DNA of 64,000 nt. It comes from Ailurus styani. Lineage: Eukaryota; Chordata; Mammalia; Carnivora; Ailuridae. The position numbers and the translations under genes were made by a program. Under the pieces are notes generated by a model, which searched no databases, was not told the origin of the DNA, and worked only from the letters and a program-made list of their open reading frames with translations. The stretch covers positions 1,859,923 to 1,923,922 of the forward strand of contig LNAC01000232.1 of the NCBI GenBank assembly GCA_002007465.1, given 5' to 3'. Each line of letters opens with the position of its first letter. Position 1 is the stretch's first letter. This document shows, in pieces, positions 47,522 to 59,984 of the stretch.

Positions 47522-47904
47522 ATAAAAATTAAATTATACATGTCACTTGCATTTATGGCCCGAATTGTTTTTCTATACATAGCACTGGACTAGGCAGTAA
47601 GATCTGGGAGGAAGATGACTAACCCTGTATAGCCTGTACTCCAGATCCTGTTTGAGTGTTTTATTTTGTACTTAACATCTGAAGACCCATTTTCAAGGAG
47701 CAAGAATGAATCAGAAATCACCTCTGGAAATTATTGGATACCTAAGAGAGCCAAGGGGAGACCTAGGAAAGCTACGACACTGCATTATTGTGCTGCAGAA
47801 GCATCATGTAACAAGGTCAGACCGGAATCTCGCTTTGCCCTAGAATTACTTTTTGATCTTAGCAAAACAACAACAAAAAACCCCACCTATCTTGGCCTTT
47901 TAGT

Positions 47905-48010
47905 GTTCTCAGTTTATAGTGGAGATAATGCCTCTGCCTTACTTTCGAGGGATAAATGAGATGATCCCTGTAAAATGCTTTGAACTCCTCTAAGAAAATG
48001 CTCAGTGATA
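47905..48010 (+). mobile_element. MIR SINE tail fragment
   Basis: GTTCTCAGTTTATAGTGGAG, GGGATAAATGAGATGATCCC, TGTAAAATGCTTTGAAC and TGCTCAGTGATAGTTA fit the MIR 3' half. Confidence 0.6.
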
Positions 48011-49237
48011 GTTACAGGTCAAATCCTGTTACAAAAAATACCCTTAAAAAAAAAAAGAAAAAAGAAAAAAAAATACAACAAAGGCTTTGAGTAGAAAAAG
48101 ATTTCCAAACTCCAGCAAGTGGTTTACTTAAATAAAAACAATATTTGATATGACATTTCAGTACAACTAAAGAATTTAGACTATCTCTTAAAGATCATTA
48201 TAAAGAAATTTATTCATAGGTATCACACTGTTAGAAAGTCTGAGGCAGGAATACTACAAATTGAGGCAAGGTTATCAACATTTATTGATTTTGCTACATT
48301 TATGTACCATAAGCCATTGTGGAAGGAAGGCAGATGAATACAGCATATGGTTCCTATATTTTGTGTTCAGATTTGTGTTAGACATGTTTGTAATATCTTA
48401 TTCTTTGACTATTTTTTAACCATTTCTCTATAGAGTAAAGCTGAGTTTATGCACATGACCTAGTTTTTACTGGAGAACTTGAAGAAACAAAAAATTATTT
48501 AGGTAACCCAACATAAATCAAGTCAAATCCACCTTCACAGAAATGTAACTTACTCTTTACCCTATGTTACCTTTATTGATGGAGAAACTACACCATCATT
48601 TAAAAACATCAACTCACCCTCTTTCACACTCAAACTAGGAATCAAATGAACTAGAATTTATGGTTTAATGATTTACCCCCAAAAAAGACTACTATGTAGA
48701 AAGGCAAAGCCAAAATGGAAAATTGGCATATATTCTGTTACTTGGTGGTGATGTGTATCCGTAAATGAGCATGAAAAGAAACCCAAAACCTTAGTCTTAG
48801 CTCAGAGAAGGAGCTGTAATTTTTACTCTCAAAATTCTTTTTTTGGGATAGAGCACTTAAAAAAAATCAACTATGGCTGAAAGATGGGTTTATAATGAAA
48901 ATAAATGTGTATCTTCTTCATGGAGTACCCGAATAGCATTTTACTATCAAAGAAAATAAATATATTAGTAGTCCCCAAAAAGGGAGATAGAAGGAATAGA
49001 GTGGACTTTTGAATATTTTTAAGAAACGTCATCAACTCCCTTAAAGTACAAATTCAGGAAGCAATCATAATAAAATAATGTAAGGGGTGAAATTTACCTT
49101 TATTTTTATAAAGCTTTTTATTAAATTTTTAATTTGCATATTACTAAGTAAACAGAGCATCAGACTACTTTAAACTTAGCCAGAAACAGGTAGAATATAT
49201 TAAATTTAGCTGAGAATATATTAAAACTTAAGACTCA

Positions 49238-49436
49238 GGGTGTCTGGGTGGCTCAGTTGTTAAGCGTCTGCCTTCAGCTCAGGTCATGATCCCAGGGTCC
49301 TGGGATTGATCCCTGCATCCAACTCCCTGCTTGGTGGGAAGCCTGCTTCTCCCTCTCCCACTCCTCCTGCTTGTGTTCCCTCTCTAGCTATGTCTCTGTC
49401 AAATAGGTAAATAAATTAATCTTAAAAAAACAAAAC
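49238..49436 (+). mobile_element. Carnivore tRNA-derived SINE
   Basis: Full-length. Perfect 15-bp duplication AAAACTTAAGACTCA at 49223-49237 and 49437-49451. Confidence 0.95.
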
Positions 49437-49849
49437 AAAACTTAAGACTCAAATGAACTTCATACTGAGTATTTAGAAACACTAATATTATTTACTTTTA
49501 AAGAGGATTTTTAAGTATAGAAATAAAGTTCTTTGTGTATGTCCATGTAAGTGATGTGCATAGTAGTGACCGCTGCTGTTATAGGTAATAATGTATGCTT
49601 AGGATTGTAAACAACACTAGAATTGTGTGTTCCATCCACTCTTATAAACATAGGAGGCAGTCTCAGACAGGAACCCATGTACCCATTGGTCAAAGACTCA
49701 GGGCCCCAGTCTTTAACTTTAGGAAGTGGGCAGATTTAACAGAGGAATCATTCCGAGATGAATTAGAAAGAGATTTTTTAAAAAAAGAGAGATTATTTTG
49801 TGAATGACAGTTTCCAATGGCATATACTAGTTCAGATGCTCACCATTAT

Positions 49850-50060
49850 TCCTGTATAATAATAATAGCTTATATTTATTAAACACTATTTATCAAGCAC
49901 TATTATAAGAGCTTTCCATGTATTACCTTGTTCCTATCAACAATCACATGAGGAAGATACTATTAACGCAGTTTTTTGCAGGAGATGAGACTGAGGCCTG
50001 TGGCCACATGGTTCCTAACTGGCAGTCTAACCCCAAGCTATACTCTGAACCAAGTTTTTG
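49850..50060 (-). mobile_element. MIR SINE
   Basis: Reversed MIR order: AAGCACTATTATAAGAGC, TTTCCATGTATTACC, CAATCACATGAGGAAG, GGAGATGAGACTGAGGC and CTGGCAGTCTAACCCC. Confidence 0.75.
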
Positions 50061-50198
50061 CCATACACAGCAGAGAATGGAATAAGACACTGAATTCAGG
50101 GTCTGCTGAGATCTCTTACAACTGATAAAGACACAATAATAGTATACCTTACCTCTGACCATCAGGCAGTTCTGGTATCTAAATAAAAGCTGCTTCTA

Positions 50199-50385
50199 GG
50201 GCGCCTGGGTGGCTCAGTGGGTTAAAGCCTCTGCCTTCAGCTCAGGTCATGATCTCAGGGTCCTGGGATCAGGGCCCGCATCGGGCTCTCTGCTCCACAG
50301 GGAGCCTGCTTCCTCCTCTCTCTGCCTACCTCTCTGCCTACTTGTAATCTGTGTCAAATAAATAAATAAAATCTTTAAAAAAAAA
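50199..50385 (+). mobile_element. Carnivore tRNA-derived SINE
   Basis: Full-length. Perfect duplication AAAAGCTGCTTCTA at 50185-50198 and 50386-50399. Confidence 0.96.
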
Positions 50386-50603
50386 AAAAGCTGCTTCTAA
50401 GCAGTTAAAGTAGCTCCTTTCTTATCTCCTGTACTTTAAGAGTTAACTATATAGACCTCCAACCTCTTAGTGCTATTCCTAATCTTTTTGCAAAACTTTA
50501 AAGGGACTTGTAGGAACTAATCTATGTTGCAAAAGAACATTTAACTAAAGTTTAACGATTTGCTTCAGCTTCAATTTCCTCTGTTAAATTTAAATAATAT
50601 ACA

Positions 50604-50768
50604 GGGGTGCCTGGTTGGCTCAGTCAGTTGGGCATCTGCCTTCAGCTTGGGTCATGATCTCGGGGTGCTGGGATGGAGTCCCGCATGGGGCTCTCTGCTC
50701 AGTGGGGAGTCTGCATCTCCCTCTCACTCTCCTTCTGTGCTCTCTCTCTCAAGTAAATAAATTAAATT
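50604..50768 (+). mobile_element. Carnivore SINE (first of pair)
   Basis: GGGGTGCCTGGTTGGCTCAG head and AAGTAAATAAATTAAATTG tail; runs straight into the next copy. Confidence 0.92.
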
Positions 50769-50966
50769 GGGGCGCCTGGGTGGCTCAGTCATTAAGTGGC
50801 TGCCTTCGGCTCAGGTCATGATCCCACGGTCTTGGGATCGAGCCCCGAATCAGGCTTCCTGCTCTGCGGGAAGCCTGCTTCTCCCTCTCCCACTCCCCCT
50901 GCTTGTGTTCCCTCTCTCAGCGTGTCTTTCTCTGTCAAATAAGTAAATAAAATCTTTAAAAAAAAA
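50769..50966 (+). mobile_element. Carnivore SINE (second of pair)
   Basis: Full-length. Followed by a duplicated tail-like stretch (AAATAAATAAAATCTTTAAA up to about 51020), suggesting it landed in, or recombined with, another SINE tail. Confidence 0.93.
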
Positions 50967-51119
50967 TGTTCTTAAAAAAATAAAAAATAAATAAAATCTT
51001 TAAAAATAAATAAACAAAATAACCGTATATGTATGGTACATATTATATAACCCTTTTTTGTAAACTTATCTCTATTTGTAAATATGCAAGGGGAGATTTC
51101 ATGAAACGATGTTAATGGT

Positions 51120-51294
51120 TCTTTCTATACCATATGATCTAATAATTCCACTACTGGGTATCTACCCAAAGGAAACAAAACACTAATTTGAAAAGATATA
51201 TGTACCACTATATTTATTACAGCATTATTTACAATAGCCAAAATACAGAAACAATCTAAGTGTCCATATATGATGGATAAAGAACATGTGTATG

Positions 51295-51352
<58 letters not shown>

Positions 51353-51820
51353 AATATTATGTAGCCATAAAAAGGATAATATTATGCCACTTGCAACAAC
51401 ATGGATTGACCTAGATGGTATTATGCTAAGTGAAATAAGTCAGACTGAGAAAGACAAATACCATATGATTTCACTCATGTGAAATCTAAAAAAACAAAAC
51501 AAATGAATAAACAAAAAGTAGAATCAGACCTAAAAATACAGAGAACAAGCTGATGGTTGGCAGAGGGGGAGGGGTATGGGGTTGGGCAAAATGGGAAGGA
51601 GAGTGGGAGACACAGGATTCCAGCTTTGAAATGAGTAAAGTCACAGGAATAAGCAGCACAGCATAGGGAATATAGCCAATGATACCGTAATAGCACTGTA
51701 TGGCAGATGGTAACTACACTTGTGTAAGCACAGCATAACGTATAAAGAAGTTGAATCAGTATGTTGTACACCTGAAATTAATATAACATTGTAGTCAACT
51801 ATACTCAAATGAAAAAAAAT
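51120..51820 (+). mobile_element. L1 3' UTR (carnivore/old mammal type)
   Basis: CTAATAATTCCACTACTGGG, AATAGCCAAAATACAG, TGGAATATTATGTAGCC, CAACATGGATTGACC and TACACCTGAAATTAATATAAC give the full L1 3' UTR order. A (CA)n array lies inside. No open ORF2. Confidence 0.85.
51298..51347. repeat. (AC)n microsatellite
   Basis: About 24 uninterrupted AC units within the L1 3' UTR; likely polymorphic. Confidence 0.98.
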
Positions 51821-51931
51821 TTTTTTAAGTAAGCTCCAGGCCCAGCATGGAGCCCAACACAGGGCTTGAACTCACAACCCTGAGATGAAGACCTGAGCCG
51901 GACACTGAACTGAGCCATCCAGGCACCCCTC
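51821..51931 (-). mobile_element. Carnivore SINE head fragment
   Basis: Reverse tRNA-derived part (GGGCTTGAACTCACAACCC, GAGCCATCCAGGCACCCC) without the CT/GA region, at the 3' end of the L1. Confidence 0.8.
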
Positions 51932-52477
51932 AAATAAAATTTTTTTGAAAAATGGTTATTTCTAGGTAATAAATTTTTGGATTTTACTTTATACTTTTCT
52001 GTACTCCTTGATTTTTTTTAATAAGCATGTATCACCTTTACAAAGTCAATAAAGTCTCTCACGAAGAAAAAGAGTTGTCATAAGTCCAAACACACCATGC
52101 AACAAGAAAGTTGGAGATTTGAAGCTTAGATTATTACGAGAATTTTTAACTAGCCACCTAAGTTTCATTAAACTTTAGTTATTCCATTTAAAATGTGTAT
52201 CATGTATTAGTAAAATAAAGAACAAATTAGAGTATTAGAAATGAGAAGAAATAAGAAACTTAACAATGAATACTGTATCTCTAAACATGTGAGCATCTCA
52301 CAAATAGAAAAATGGAGTCTAAAGTTTTGTTTTCAGAAATTATCAGGTTGGTAGTTTATATTCATCATGCTAGATATACCACCAAATCTTCCGTTTTTTA
52401 TGAATCCACCGTCTTTGTCATATTCAAAGATAAAAGATTTTTATTTCATATGAAACAATTTTAATGTAATTGAGTGA

Positions 52478-52614
52478 CAGGCACTAAAGAGAGCACTTGA
52501 TGTAATGAACACTGGGTGTTATATGCAACTGATGAATCACTAAATTCTACCCATGAAACTAATAATACACTATACGTTAATTAAATTGAATTTAAATAAA
52601 AATAAATAAATAAT
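52478..52614 (+). mobile_element. Truncated carnivore L1 3' end
   Basis: GAACACTGGGTGTTATATGC, AACTGATGAATCACTAAATTC, TGAAACTAATAATACACTA and A-rich tail match the 3' terminus of lineage-specific carnivore L1. Confidence 0.85.
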
Positions 52615-52627
52615 AAAGTACTGTTTA

Positions 52628-52828
52628 TTTTTTTTTTATTTTTAAAGATTATTTATTTATTTGACAGAGAGAGAGATCACAAGTAGGCAGAGAGGCAGGC
52701 AGAGAGAGAGGAGGAAGCAGGCTCCCTGCTGAGCAGAGAGCCCGATGCGGGCCTTGATCCCAGGACCCTGAGATCATGACCTGAGCCAAAGGCAGAGGCT
52801 TTAACCTACTGAGCCACCCAGGCGCCCT
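52628..52828 (-). mobile_element. Carnivore tRNA-derived SINE
   Basis: Reverse full-length copy. Perfect duplication AAAGTACTGTTTA at 52615-52627 and 52829-52841. Confidence 0.96.
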
Positions 52829-53388
52829 AAAGTACTGTTTAAAAATAGTTGCTTTCTGGAGACAAAAAAAACCAGAAGGAAATATGACCAAATGCTAGAA
52901 ATGGATGCTTATGAGAGATGGAATCATGGATAGTTCTTTTGCTGTTGCTTTATACTTTTCTGTATTTTCTAGGTCATCTGCAGTGAACATGTATTACATA
53001 ATCAGTTCTTTAAAAATCCCAATAAGTATTTACCTCTAAATGTAAGAAATAATTAAATTAGTTCATTTTAATATTTTAGTATTAGTCCATTTTAATATTA
53101 AAGTTTATTTTACACACCACCCATGCAGAAGACTCCCTAACAATTTGTGTTCTATTTCACCTTCACTAAGGCAGAGCATTAACTCTCAGCTACCCCCACT
53201 CCTAAAGTGAGGGCTTCACATAGTGATTCCTTCTAAAGACTATAATATGGAAAGGTGGGGAAGAGTAACTTCACAGCGGAGAAAGCTGACAAACACTATT
53301 TCAGCCAGGTGATCAAGGTCAACAACAACAGTGATAAGTCATGTTGACAGTAGGTACCCTTGATACATCATGATGAAAATGGTACTTT

Positions 53389-53591
53389 CTAAAAAAAAAT
53401 TTTTTTTAAGGTTTTACTTATTTATTTGAGAGAGAGAGAGAGAGAGAGAGAGAAGGAGAGTGCATGTGGTGGGGGGGGGCAGAGAAAGAGAGAGAAGCAG
53501 GGAGCCTAACACAGGACTTAATCCCAGGACTCTGGGATCATGACCCAAGCCGAAGGCAGATGCTTAACCAACTGAGCCACCCAGGCGCCCC
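53389..53591 (-). mobile_element. Carnivore SINE with (GA)n expansion
   Basis: Reverse copy with a run of about 12 GA units and a G run (53469-53478). Perfect duplication TGAAAATGGTACTTT at 53374-53388 and 53592-53606. Confidence 0.95.
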
Positions 53592-53684
53592 TGAAAATGG
53601 TACTTTACCCCTGTGGCCTTCCTCTCCAAAACTTACAATCCCAGTCTGATAATGAAAAAAAAAAATCAGACAAATCCCAATTGA

Positions 53685-53995
53685 CAGACATTCTACAAAC
53701 TACCTGACCAGTGCTCCTCAAAAATGTCAAGATCATCAAAAACGAGGGAAGTCTGAGAAACAGTCACAGCCAAGAGTTGCCAAAGGAGACATGACAACTA
53801 AATGTAATGGGCTATCCTGGAGCAAAAAAGAAAAAGGATGTTAGGTAAAAACTGAGGAATTCTGATTGGTATATTAATTGTTACAAATGCATACTACTGG
53901 AAGATGTTGATAATGGGAGTATTTGGGAACTCTCTATACTGGCATCACAATTTTTCTGTAAATCTAAATCTGTTCTACAAAATAAAGGATTTTTT
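53685..53995 (+). mobile_element. Old LINE-type 3' end
   Basis: GACATTCTACAAACTACCTG, GAGACATGACAACTAAATG, GGGAACTCTCTATACTGG and TTTTCTGTAAATCTAAATC follow a known mammalian LINE 3' end; subfamily not assigned. Confidence 0.55.
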
Positions 53996-54832
53996 TTAAG
54001 TTCATTATAGCATTTTATGACTTTTACAGAAAATCTTTGCAAAAATTGTAATGCACGTGAAGGCTGTGTGTTTCCTGAGTTACAGAGATTCTTGAAACTC
54101 TATCCTGTTACTCCAAGTGGAAAACAAAAAAGTAAAATTAATGTCCCACAGGTCATCTCCAACAAAACTTCTACTTAAGAGCTCTAGTCACCCAAATTAA
54201 CAGCTGGACCAGAAAGATTCATTTTCCAAGAGGACAGATATCGTTCCAAGATACTGTCGTAACTTTGTAACTATGAGAAAACAGACATTTCCAAGCAACA
54301 ATTTTTATAGAAATGATATCTGTGTATTTAAATATATAAATGTAAATATACACATATACACACAAAATTTAAGGACTCCTTATGATGAGTAGAAGAACAA
54401 GTAAGGGAGTTGGCAGGATACAAATATAAAATGTAACTGTGGGGAAGAGAAAACAGATTTTCAGATTTGCCAGTTAGCAATGAATGTTATCATTCGTTAG
54501 TCTGAGATAGCCTTCTTCATGTCAACAGGTGATGATCAAAGAGATTTTGATACAGAGTATACCATCAGCATTAGAATAAGATAAATTCCTGTGTTGCCGT
54601 GTGGCATCAGAATTTGTGCTTTTTCTGATCTCTGCTACTAGGAAGACTCATTTGGCACAAGATGATAGAAGATATAAAACTTAAAGATGAAGGAAACCAC
54701 AAAATCTTGTGAAATTTTCATGATCAACTGGGGATGTCTTGAAATAAATAAATATATACTTATTAACCAATATCCATACAAACATACATAGATAAATAAA
54801 AACAAGGTCATCACTAAGATAGAATGCATGCA

Positions 54833-55024
54833 GGGCATCTAGCTGGCACAGTCAGGTGAGCACTGACTGCTGGTTTTGACTGAGGTTGTGATCTCAGGGA
54901 TGTGAAATTGAGCCCCACGTGGGGCTCTGCCCTCAGAGCAGAGTCTGCTTGGGATTCTCTCTCCCTCTGCTCCTCCCCTGATCCCTCTCTCTCTCTCAAA
55001 TAAATAAATCTTAAAAATAAAAAA
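54833..55024 (+). mobile_element. Carnivore SINE, old subtype
   Basis: Diverged head GGGCATCTAGCTGGCACAG and tail AAATAAATAAATCTT. Duplication AGAATGCATGCA / AGAATACATGCA at 54821-54832 and 55025-55036. Confidence 0.92.
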
Positions 55025-55148
55025 AGAATACATGCAAATATGATCTTATGAGTTCACTTCCAAGAAAAGAATGATAATTACGCTCAAGAAAAAAATTAAG
55101 TATCTTTAGTAGTTCTGGAAGTAAGTGCCAAATCAAATATAAATATTC

Positions 55149-55303
55149 AGCTCAGGTCATGATCTCAAGGTTATGAGACTGAGCCCTGGGTCCCGCGTGG
55201 AGCCTGTTTAAGGTTCTCTTTCTTCCTCTCCCTCTGCCCCTCCCCCCACTCTCCCTCTCTAAAAAAAAGAGAGAGAGAAGAAGGGGAGAGAGAGAGAGAA
55301 ACA
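55149..55303 (+). mobile_element. Carnivore SINE fragment lacking head and tail
   Basis: Starts at AGCTCAGGTCATGATC, so the A-box half is missing; runs through the CT region to a (GA)n stretch instead of the usual AAATAAAT tail. Confidence 0.85.
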
Positions 55304-56879
55304 CAGAAAACAACTTTTCTGGAGTTTCAATTACATTATTTTGAACAGATGGTGGGGTTGTGTTCAGTTGTTAAATATGAACAAAAGTTTGGATGTGAAT
55401 GGAATAAGGACAAGTCCTATTTAATTTTTTTGGTTTTTACTTAAGTAAAAAAAGGGATATATACACACACATTCACATACTACATCAAGAGCAGTTATGG
55501 CCTTTGTACTAAAATTGCACTGCTATCCTTTGAGATCCTGTGTCACTGCTCCCTAAAAATTATATATTCTATATAATGTGCCTATTCTCTTTTCTCTAGC
55601 AGCTGTTTCAAACACAAATGCAGAGATGAATGAGGAAAATCCCCTACATTTAAAATCCACCAGAAAAAAGCAGGAAGAGGTCCAAGCTAGCCCCTGGGGA
55701 TTTTCCCAGGTTCAGTAGATTGACCTGGAAAACAAGGAGTACAGCTTGAGCTCTTCTTCCTTTAACAGTGCAAGCACTGGTCAGAGAAGTTTCCAAACAC
55801 ATGGAGCTTAGTGAGACCACCTGCTCCTAACACAGGACAATGGCTACTGGACCACCAACTCTGTTGCTTCAAGTCAACACCAGCTCTTTTATAACAGATG
55901 ACAGGCTTTCTGCCAGAAGAGTCTCCGAGTAAAAGAGTGAGCAAAGAAAAGCTAAACTTCTATCTGCAATAGAAGATCATAAATCAGGAGCAAAATGAAC
56001 ACATTAAAAAGCTGAAACTCAACTTGGCCTGAGAGTAGAACCAAATGATAACCACATAGATATTAGCCCTAATCAGGCAGAGTTAAGAGTTCAAATCCTT
56101 ACTTGGCAAGGGCATGGGGTTCCAAGTGCTATGGAGCCACCAATAAGCGGAGAGACATTTTTGCCCAGGTGCTCATGGATGCTTTAAGCATGACCAATCT
56201 CAGCAGATGTGTGGCACAACCCAGGAGCTAGCCTGGACCTCTTCCTGCTTCAGGGGATCTAATCTATAACCTCCCAAAATCTTCATCTGTTAGACCACTC
56301 AATAATATGAGAGAAATCACAATGGTCAGGCCCCACAGCTTGCCTCACTCTCCCAAAAGAGCTAAGGTCAACTAGAAGTCCCAATTTCTCTGATTTGAGT
56401 CCTTAGTCATATATGAGATAGCATATCGAATTGGCCTTTAATTAAAGGTATATAAAGCAACATTTAATAATATTTTGTAGGTTAAAAGAATTAAAGTTCG
56501 TATCAGCTACTGGAAGGAAATTCTCAATACAGAATCTTATGTTAACCCATATAGAAAAGTCAATGAAAAATGGGGTTTTAAATGTTTAAGTCGTTATGTC
56601 ATGACACAAACCAGGTGGGATCCATGATCATACTGAGAGGAAAAAATTCAAAAAATCATTCAAAGTCTTGACATCACACATCTTCCGTAATGCTATTTTT
56701 TTTGAAAACTATAAACCCATATCTCCTCGGGTAATTTTTTTTCAGTTTTTAAATGTTTAGAAAATAAATTTGAAATTTGTTCAAGAACCCTCCACGTTTC
56801 AACTCAGTCACTTATTTACAGCACCTAGGATAGAGTTATAGATACAACCTGTGAAGAAACAAGCCACTGACAGAATAGA

Positions 56880-57260
56880 AGCATTCGAAACAAATGTATT
56901 CCAAACTGTTTAAATAAATCATGAAACATCTGTAGAATAGGATACTAAGCAACTGTGAAACAGAATGAGGAAGAACAATTTAAAATTAAAAAAAAAAGAA
57001 TGAGGAAGAAGATCATACACATTGTTACAGAACGATCTCTAACATACATCAAGCGAAAAAAGCAAGATACAGAAGAGTGTGTAGAATGTATTGCCATTTG
57101 TGGAGAAAACTACATTTGTGTGCTTTGGCTTTTGTATGCCAAAAATCTCTGGAGAATTACAAAAAAACCTGGTACCAATGTTTGCTTCTAAGGAGGGGAC
57201 CTGGGTGGCATGCTATTTCATACCTTCTGAATTTTTACCTATTAAAACCATTTATATGTA
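56880..57260 (+). mobile_element. Old LINE-type 3' UTR
   Basis: AATAGGATACTAAGCAACTG, TGTTACAGAACGATCTC, GTATTGCCATTTGTGGAG and AGGGGACCTGGGTGGC are consistent with an old L1-type 3' UTR. Diverged. Confidence 0.45.
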
Positions 57261-58734
57261 TTACCTATCAAATCACAAGCTTTACCTCTCAAAAGAGGGC
57301 ACACTTTAAAGAGTGAAAGGGCATTTTAAAGCATGTTTTGGGTAAACGGAAGAGGCCATAATGAAAGAAATTGCCGTTATTTTGTTATAGAGAGCTACAG
57401 TTGACAAGGGGGAGGGGAATTTTGCAATCTGTGAACTGGGATGTCAGAAAGTAGATCAAAATGAATATCCAGACTGTGAAAATATGGTGATTACTGACAG
57501 AAGGAAAATGCATCAAGTCCATCCCATTACATTTTAAGTCAGCAGTGATATGTTAGGAAAAAGGACTGAGCAGAAGAAAATACTGGAACTCAACTACAAA
57601 TGATAAAAGGAGAAAGAAAACTGTTTGTGAAATAAAGCTTCAGAATTTTGTAGCATCACAGCAAAATGTATAAATAAGTTTCCAAATGAACTCCAGCAGA
57701 TCCTGAAATCAGTAAAAACAATTTCACTGTCTTCAAACACTTACACAAACACACGCCCAAAGCACACACACATTCAGACACACGCGTAAGCAGCCGATAA
57801 GACCATTAAAACAATTCTGAACTTTATGGCTATTTCTTTTTTAGGGGTCATTCTTTGCATTTTCACTGCCCTAAATTTACCTCTTCAAGTCACAGCAATG
57901 CAGATTGAGCTTCCTTTCTTCTTTAGTTTTGTTTCCAACCAAATCTTTTGTACATTTCTGGAATTTAAGCCACCTGAGTTACCGCTACTTATCTATAACA
58001 CCATTGCTTTGAGGGATTAAAGCAGGTTTCTTGTAATACACTTAGATCAAGAGTTATCTGAGTGGAGAAGAATATCCTGTTTGAGTTGGGGATGGGGAAT
58101 CTTTTTTTATTTTTTATTATTTATTTATTTATTTTTAATCTTGAGTTGTTTTGATTTCCCCTGAGAGCAGTAATCTTCAGCAAGTAATATTTTTTAAAAA
58201 GCCCCCAACCCACCACAAAACATTCCAAGTGATTTTAACTCCTGAATGAGGTTGGGCTACCTGAGTGATTCTCTCTCTTCTCTTCTTTGGCAGAAAGGAT
58301 TAGAAACCTCCACAGAACTTGCTCTCTATTAAAGTGGAGTGCTGTGCATTCATTGGCAAGAGGTGAATTGTTTTCAGATTACATGTGAAAGAGTGTGTGT
58401 GTTTCTTTCCCACATCAAAGACTTGGATGGAGGCAGTTCTGAGTATTGCCAGGGATGCAAGAATTGGTGCTAAAGTGATTAACAAAATTGCTTTCCTGCA
58501 AAAGAAGCACAAAACATTACCTAGGGATTAGAGGAAGAGAGGGCAAGATTAAAGGTGATGTTGAATTTTGGGTGGAATATCTTATCCATCTTTTTCAAAT
58601 CATGCTTCAAGGATTCTGCAGCCCCTCCTCAGGGAAACCTGAGCAAATCAAGGTCTTGCTTTCTCAAGTTTGTACACAGGGGCTCCAAAAGGGTAAAATT
58701 AAAACTACTAACATAAGCAGCACTTACTTGTGAC

Positions 58735-58900
58735 CTGCATATCTTCACCTCGCACTACAAATACATTTTGGATTTTGGATGGATTTTATTCAGCACACAC
58801 CAAGGACTCCCATTAATCAAAGATTCTTTGATTTGTAATTGGTATGTGTGTCCACCTGTTGGACTTAAATGATAGTGTTTTATAGAATTTCTGGAGTGGT
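58735..58900. promoter_or_regulatory. Candidate regulatory element with palindromic TCF/LEF pair
   Basis: A non-repeat block holding the 19-bp perfect inverted repeat AATCAAAGATTCTTTGATT at 58815-58833, that is two ATCAAAG/CTTTGAT sites facing each other around one T, followed by TTTGTAATTGG and a CACCTG E-box at 58854-58859. The arrangement suits Wnt-responsive control. Function is inferred. Confidence 0.4.
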
Positions 58901-59364
58901 CTGGTTTTAGTAAATCCCTGCTTGATTAGTATAGCATTCCTCTTTAAACATCTTTCCCAGTGAAACCTTCATCTATCCAAAATGTAAACAACAACAACAA
59001 AAACATAAAACCTATATTCTAAATAGTGAAGGAAAGACCATATACCAAACCTCACAATTACTAGCTTAGGAAATTATTTTAAAGGGTATCTCTAAAATGC
59101 CCTATGACACTCTTTGTCACTTAGTATTTTTTCACCTCTTTTAAAAACTGAATTTAGGTTGCCCTTCCTCCAACCAGTGCTCCTGACGTTAGTCTCCTAA
59201 TTTGAGACAGGCAGAAATATATAGGCACATGTAACTGTTCTGGTGTGAATAAACTTTTCTTCCTTCTTGATTTCTTCTTTTAAAACATTAAGTGCCCAGA
59301 AGGAATGAAACATTTATCTGGCTAGGTGGGAAAAGCATAAAGTTGAGTGTAATAGCAAAATAAA

Positions 59365-59610
59365 TAAATTTGAAGCAATATATACAGTATGATGCCATTT
59401 ATGAAAAAAATTAACACGAAGCAGTATCTTAACTTGAGGGAAACATATATGTATTTAAAAGTATAAAAAAGAGAACAGAATTATACATCTTAAACTCATG
59501 ATAATGGCCGCCTCTAGGAAGGAAGGTGGTAAATGAGATTGAGGGTAGTGGTGAAAGGGAATTTTAGCTACATCTATAACGTCTATTTCCTTTAAAAGGA
59601 AAAAAAAACC
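59365..59610 (+). mobile_element. Old LINE-type 3' UTR fragment
   Basis: CAGTATGATGCCATTTATG, AATTATACATCTTAAACTC, ATGATAATGGCCGCCTCTAGG and a final A run resemble old L1-type 3' ends. Confidence 0.4.
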
Positions 59611-59984
59611 ATTAAGCTAAGATGATTCACTTAGGCATAGTCAGGGGATGTGAAGGGTCATTGAAATTCTTATCTAAAAACACAGCAGAGGTTTGAGATC
59701 TCATCTTTGTCCTCAAATTATTCTTTCACATAACATATGGAGGGTTGTTTTGTCAGACAGAACTTATGTCTCACTTTCTTTATAACAACAATAAAACCTG
59801 TTTCCAATTGATTAAATAATTCAGAAGAGTTGTTACCTCCTCTTTTCCCACAATAACATTATCCTCACAAATTTATGTGCCATGGTGATGGAACTGGATC
59901 TTTGTGTGTGTTCTGTAAAGAATATGAGTCCTCAGTAAAAAGAATAAATAAACAAATAAATAAATAAGCACAATTTGCTTCCCG

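Larger units (their letters stand above)
46890..47575 (+). mobile_element. Ancient DNA-transposon-like repeat interrupted by two SINEs
   Basis: AGTCACATGTAGCTACTGGGC, ATTTGAAATGTGGCTGGTCC, CAGATTTTGAAGACTTA and AAATAAAATATATTTTAATG follow a widespread mammalian repeat that ends after the SINE pair with ATTACA-CACTTGCATT-like sequence. Probably hAT-type; family not assigned. Confidence 0.5.

Noticed and set aside
51270..51482. Frame with a (TH)n peptide
   Set aside because: Translation of the (AC)n microsatellite in the L1 3' UTR.
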